From NCBI RefSeq assembly GCF_016097555.1, contig NW_024532411.1, forward strand, positions 186,001-250,000: 64,000 nucleotides of DNA, given 5' to 3'. Source of the stretch: Gigantopelta aegis (lineage: Eukaryota; Mollusca; Gastropoda; Neomphalida; Peltospiridae). Every line of letters starts with the position of its first letter. Position 1 is the first letter of the stretch. This document shows positions 60,401 through 64,000 of the stretch, piece by piece. Below the pieces are notes generated by a model. The model had not been told where the DNA came from, made no database searches, and saw only the letters and a program-made list of their open reading frames with translations. The position numbers were made by a program, and so were the translations under genes.

Positions 60401-62715
60401 GGCACATTACTTTTTATGTTATGTATCACTCTATATAATTCAATACCTAACACAGTCTATGTACATGTACATATATAGTGTATTAGAAAGCCTCCTTTAT
60501 ACATGTACATATATAGTGTATTAGAAAGCCTCCTTATTAATATTAAGTCAATATATCAACTAGTCCATTGCTACAATAAAAACAGTTAACTTGTTTTGCC
60601 AGTTTTAGTGCTAGTAGCTGATATTACAGCTGCTGTTATTGTATTATTATAAACACATGTAAAAAGCCATAAAGTTAATGAATCCACTTATAGTTCATTT
60701 ATCAATCAATTCAGCTATTTGTATATACATCATTTCGTACCTAAAGATCGAGATGGTTTCATAATAGGACTTGGACAAGCTGACGTAGGAACACTAATAG
60801 GATCACAAGAATTCATGTTTATAATTTCAAGTTCTGGTTCTGTTTTGGTTCCTTCTGGTACTTCAACTGTTAATTTACCATCTCTGTCATGAGTAAAGGA
60901 TGGTGAGGGTAATGGCTGTTCACTCTCCTGTACAATAAAGGGATTTAATAGTAAGTGACCTTAGTAAACTTTAAACTAGTAAACATCAGTACTTACCAGT
61001 GACCTAGGATAGCTACCATTAGTGAGCTCTAGACTAGCAAACATCAGTACTTACCACAGTGACCTAGGATAGCTACCATTAGTAAGCTCTAGACTAGTAA
61101 ACATCAGTACTTACCACAGTGACCTAGGATAGCTACCATTAGTAAGCTCTAGACTAGTAAACATCAGTCTTTACCACAGTGATCTAGGATAGCTACCATT
61201 AGTAAGCTCTACGCTAGTAAACATCAGTACTTACCACAGTGACCTAGAACATACATAGTAGCAACCATTAACACTTACTCCAACAGGACTGGTGACAGCT
61301 GAGCTTGGCATGGAGATACTTGACGAAACACTACCTCCACTAAAAGACACCCTACCAAAAGGATTTTGGCCACCAACAGAGTGCATAGGAATATTTACAG
61401 AAGATGGCTGGGAAAATCCAGCTGGAAGTCGAACCATAGATGATACTATTGAAGGAAAAGGGACTTGAGGATTATGAAATACTAATGGCGTTGGGGAAGG
61501 ATTTTGAAAGAAAAAAGTTTGAAGTGCTTGTGGGTGTGGTTGCAGTTCTATAACTTGTTGGACTCGTTGGTCGACTTCCATTAATGGCGTACTAGGTTGG
61601 CTTATGTTTTGAACGGAGAGGTGTGGTGTTGGAGGTTGAGACAATGGTTGATAATGAAGAGGTGGAGGAAGGGGGTGTGGTCTGTGTGGCGAGGGTAGTG
61701 GTGAGTTCACAGGAGTACCATGTGGTGTTTCATGAGGTGTGGCATAAGGAGTATGGTCTTGCATTATTACCATATTATTAGCATTGGTGGCATTATTTAG
61801 TTGTGAATAATTCATTGCCGACGGCAACATAGCAGGTGGAAGAGACAATGGAACTACAGAGTCTATAGATGGGTTGGTTATTAGAGGCAACTGACACAGC
61901 TAGTCTTTGCAAATTTGCCTGTACTTGTGCCTGCCGAGCTGTAATATGATTTAGAGCATCCTCTAGGCGTTGTTTCTTTAGTAACATTTCACCCCAATTC
62001 ACTTATGTATAGTTCTTTTACGAATGCTACTAGTATCAACCTTAGTCCCAGTCCCAGTCCGGGTCTGAGTCTGAGATTCTGGAATGCCACACCCATTATT
62101 GTTGTTGGCTACTATAATTGGTACTTCAGGTGTATCATGATTAACGATATCATTTAAACTATTACTAGAGGGTGGGGCAGCAAGTGAAGGAGGAGGGACT
62201 TGTACAGTTACAGTGGACTTCGTTGCTTAACAATTTTATTAGACAATTCTTTATTTGTTGTTTTCTCAGATGACAGAGGAGAGTTTGAAACAAGTATTTG
62301 AGGAGATTTCTTACTGGAACTTTCTTCGGAAGTTGATCCAGGAGTCGGTACTGAGCTTTTTCATGAATGTTCTCTAAACTGTCTCCAGAGAATAATTTTG
62401 GCATGGTAGCATCTAGTACGCCGGAATAAATAGACATGTCTGGAGAAGCTATGAATTGAATTGATCAAAATCATTTTCATAATCAAATCGGCATCATTTT
62501 CATTTTTAGGTTCTCTGCTGTTGTTGTCTGAGTTGTTGGTTGTCGTAGCAACAGTGGGCGGAGATAAACTATTGTGCTTGCCATTTTGTTGCAAAGATGA
62601 AGTCATTCCTCTTTTAGAACTTTTTTCAGACTTCATTCCACGATCACGTTTTCCCAAGTCACCTGACTTCCCTGTGTCACCTGATCTTTAGATTTGCGAG
62701 GAAATTTCTTGACAG
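57542..62715 (-). CDS. Nuclear receptor, NR2/RXR-HNF4-like (5' part outside window)
   Basis: Ligand-regulated transcription factor; animal-specific family. Exons: 61279-62715 (long hinge), 60741-60927, 60191-60279, 59848-59956, 57932-58087 and 57542-57849, all with matching phases. The ligand-binding domain is clear: helix 3 RLRIRHLFKWAKSE; the signature FDDLSPLDQKALLRRTVPEL (helices 3-5); helices 7-8 NMDDQELSLMKEIVLFNP; helices 9-10 EYSERNEPGRFGELLCLLTP; and a C-terminal helix LEQFVHEGEARIDALLLMSM near the AF-2 position. The hinge is very long, Ser/Thr/Pro-rich, with PHETPHGTPVNSPLPSPHRP and a short helical stretch (LLKKQRLEDALNHITARQAQ). No zinc-finger DNA-binding domain is visible up to 64000, so it must lie further upstream, or be absent. 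The hinge exon has about five frame changes and the last exon about four, while the three middle exons are clean. Confidence 0.8.
58128..58157. repeat. (GA)n microsatellite in nuclear-receptor intron
   Basis: Pure GA tract just upstream (in gene sense) of exon 57932-58087. Confidence 0.9.
60293..60398. repeat. (GA)n/(G)n tract
   Basis: About 100 bp of GA repeats with a G-run (60317-60326), serving as the CT-rich stretch directly before the acceptor of exon 60191-60279. Confidence 0.95.
60484..60538. repeat. Short direct repeat in nuclear-receptor intron
   Basis: TACATGTACATATATAGTGT ATTAGAAAGCCTCCTT occurs twice in succession (from about 60461 and 60500), period about 39 bp. Confidence 0.8.
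60961..61278 (-). repeat. 60-bp minisatellite carrying splice-site motifs (about 5 units)
   Basis: Fills nearly the whole 351-bp intron between exons 61279-62715 and 60741-60927. On the gene's sense strand each unit contains GTAAGTACTGATG (a strong 5' splice site), TTACTAATGG (branch-site-like), ATCCTAG (3' splice site) and the 9-mer GTCACTGTG, before the next GTAAGT. The 9-mers lie at 61235-61243, 61175-61183 (first base changed), 61115-61123 and 61055-61063, plus a 7-nt version at 60997-61003. The first unit starts exactly at the real donor of the hinge exon. Confidence 0.92.
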
Positions 62716-64000
62716 CTGGAAAAAAAGGGAAAATCCAGGTTATACATGGTTATATAATCATTTGCTCAAAATGACATCAAACAGCTGTATTTTTTCATAA
62801 TAAGACTATACAAATTGTTAGAGATAATTGTTTGTGCTAAAGTATAAAGTTCAGGTCACTTGACTAATAAAAAAACTATTCTTTCTACCTTTGTAATACT
62901 ATATAGAGTTCAGTTAAAGTTATTAGAACACATCGTTAAGGACAGAGGTTATCCAAGCTGTCAACTCATTAGAGAAAATGGTGACTAGTTTTAATTAATG
63001 AACTCTTACATATATGGACATAATTAATTATACAGGCGTCAGCAAAATAAACGTTAATTATATTCACAGTTTGTATTTTTATAGGGTTCGTGACGTCATA
63101 CTCGTGGCATCATATTACGGAATGTGACATTCAATTGTCATTATGACAGACAATGAAGTCATTACATATCACTTCCTTTATCGATTAGGAAGTTGCCTCT
63201 TCCTTATTAAAAATGATCCTATAATTAGATTATATAAACATTTAATATAATGAGCCATATCTGATTAACAAATACAATAGAGAGGATTCTGTTTACAACT
63301 GACATAGGATTCACTGTCTCTACCAGAACTAACTAGCATTTACTCTAATACTAGAGTTATCTACCCAATCAGCTGTGCTATAATCAATGTCTCTTATCAT
63401 TTGTCTGGATACTGTTTATAATATCATGTGCAGCTAGTCTAAGATTGTTTGAGACACATGGCTCCATATTGTCCATTTCATAATTTGTATGTGGCTTTCG
63501 AATTAACATGCATAAAGTAACTTCTGGTACTAATTTTAATAATTGTTTGACACATATACTCATACTTCTGCAGTCACCATAATTAATTTAAGAGTAGGCG
63601 GTTAAAGGAAGCTATTAAGATAATAGTACAAGATAATAGTTAGTTACTTTTAAGAAGGTCATATAAATCAAAAAAAATATGATAGATAGTAAAGCAGCTG
63701 GATTATCATAAACAGCTTGCATCATCAACTACAAGTAGGCTAGAGTTCAAAGGTCAAAGGAAATGGCAATTTAGAAAGTAGTTAAAAATGCCAAGATAGC
63801 AGCTGTACAATAGCTGACATGCATGTCAATGGATTATAGAATTTGATGTAATGACAGCTGCAGCTATACAGACTCAGGATACTCCTACAGTACTGAAAAT
63901 GGCAAGGATGATATATAGGGGTCAAAAGTCAGAGGAAGAACATGTAGTCAACAGAGCCCACAAAGTACACTATGAAATGGCTTACAAATAAATAAGAATT
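62716..64000. other. Probable nuclear-receptor intron
   Basis: Begins upstream of the hinge exon's acceptor (TTTTTTCCAG). AT-rich, no exon recognised on either strand, and no zinc-finger motif. CAGCTG E-boxes recur (about 63694, 63800, 63856), which may be chance. Confidence 0.5.

Noticed and set aside
60110-60478. Ser-Leu or Arg-Glu repeat open frames
   Set aside because: Encoded by the GA microsatellite before a nuclear-receptor exon; only the part at 60191-60279 is a real exon.
1-64000. tRNA, rRNA or viral-element genes
   Set aside because: No cloverleaf with A/B boxes, rRNA core motif or viral protein motif was recognised by eye; a dedicated RNA scan could still find a tRNA.

Overview
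The window looks like nuclear DNA of an early-branching animal, most likely a demosponge. The DNA is AT-rich, genes are split by many short GT-AG introns (often 50-100 bp), and neighbours sit head-to-head or tail-to-tail with little space between them. Gene content is animal: an ENTR1 homologue, a VAP protein, TRAPPC8, AGXT2, TTC38 and a nuclear receptor with an NR2/RXR-like ligand-binding domain. No bacterial, viral or CRISPR features are supported. Species assignment is an inference.

Layout. 1-3728 (+): 3' part of a secreted or surface EGF / laminin-G-like / Kazal-like protein. 4236-4598 (-): small single-pass membrane protein. 5369-8237 (-): AGXT2-like mitochondrial aminotransferase, head-to-head with ENTR1 (8287-11534, +), with only 49 bp between the start codons. 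11755-12769 (-): small secreted protein with four predicted helices, cysteines and almost entirely phase-0 introns, a candidate helical cytokine-like ligand. 14166-16004 (+): unknown basic protein. 16557-18927 (-): two-thioredoxin-domain protein disulfide isomerase with an ERp29-type tail, head-to-head (71 bp) with an AT-hook-like small protein (18999-19483, +). 19877-24095 (-): VAPA/VAPB. 25054-33716 (+): TRAPPC8. 35810-38185 (+): TTC38 copy A, followed by a 4.3 kb near-perfect palindrome (37875-42223), then two decayed or poorly sequenced tandem TTC38 copies (42884-45527 and 45549-52671). 52672-57094: AT-rich and repeat-rich, little coding. 56684-57188 (+): possible last exons of an unknown gene. 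57542-62715 (-): nuclear receptor ligand-binding domain and long Pro/Ser-rich hinge; its 5' end (DNA-binding domain) must lie beyond the window.

Several genes act in membrane traffic: ENTR1 (endosome/retromer), VAP (ER contact sites), TRAPPC8 (ER-Golgi tethering) and PDI (ER folding). This may be chance clustering.

One caution applies everywhere. Many conserved exons carry single-base frame breaks while the amino-acid signal continues in another frame. This suggests indel errors in a draft long-read assembly, strongest at 42-62 kb, though real decay is likely for at least some TTC38 copies.

The most interesting items are the cytokine-like secreted gene; a 60-bp minisatellite in the nuclear-receptor intron in which every unit looks like a tiny in-frame exon with its own splice sites; a dispersed 58-bp minisatellite with shared flanks in introns of three nearby genes; and the TTC38-associated giant palindrome.
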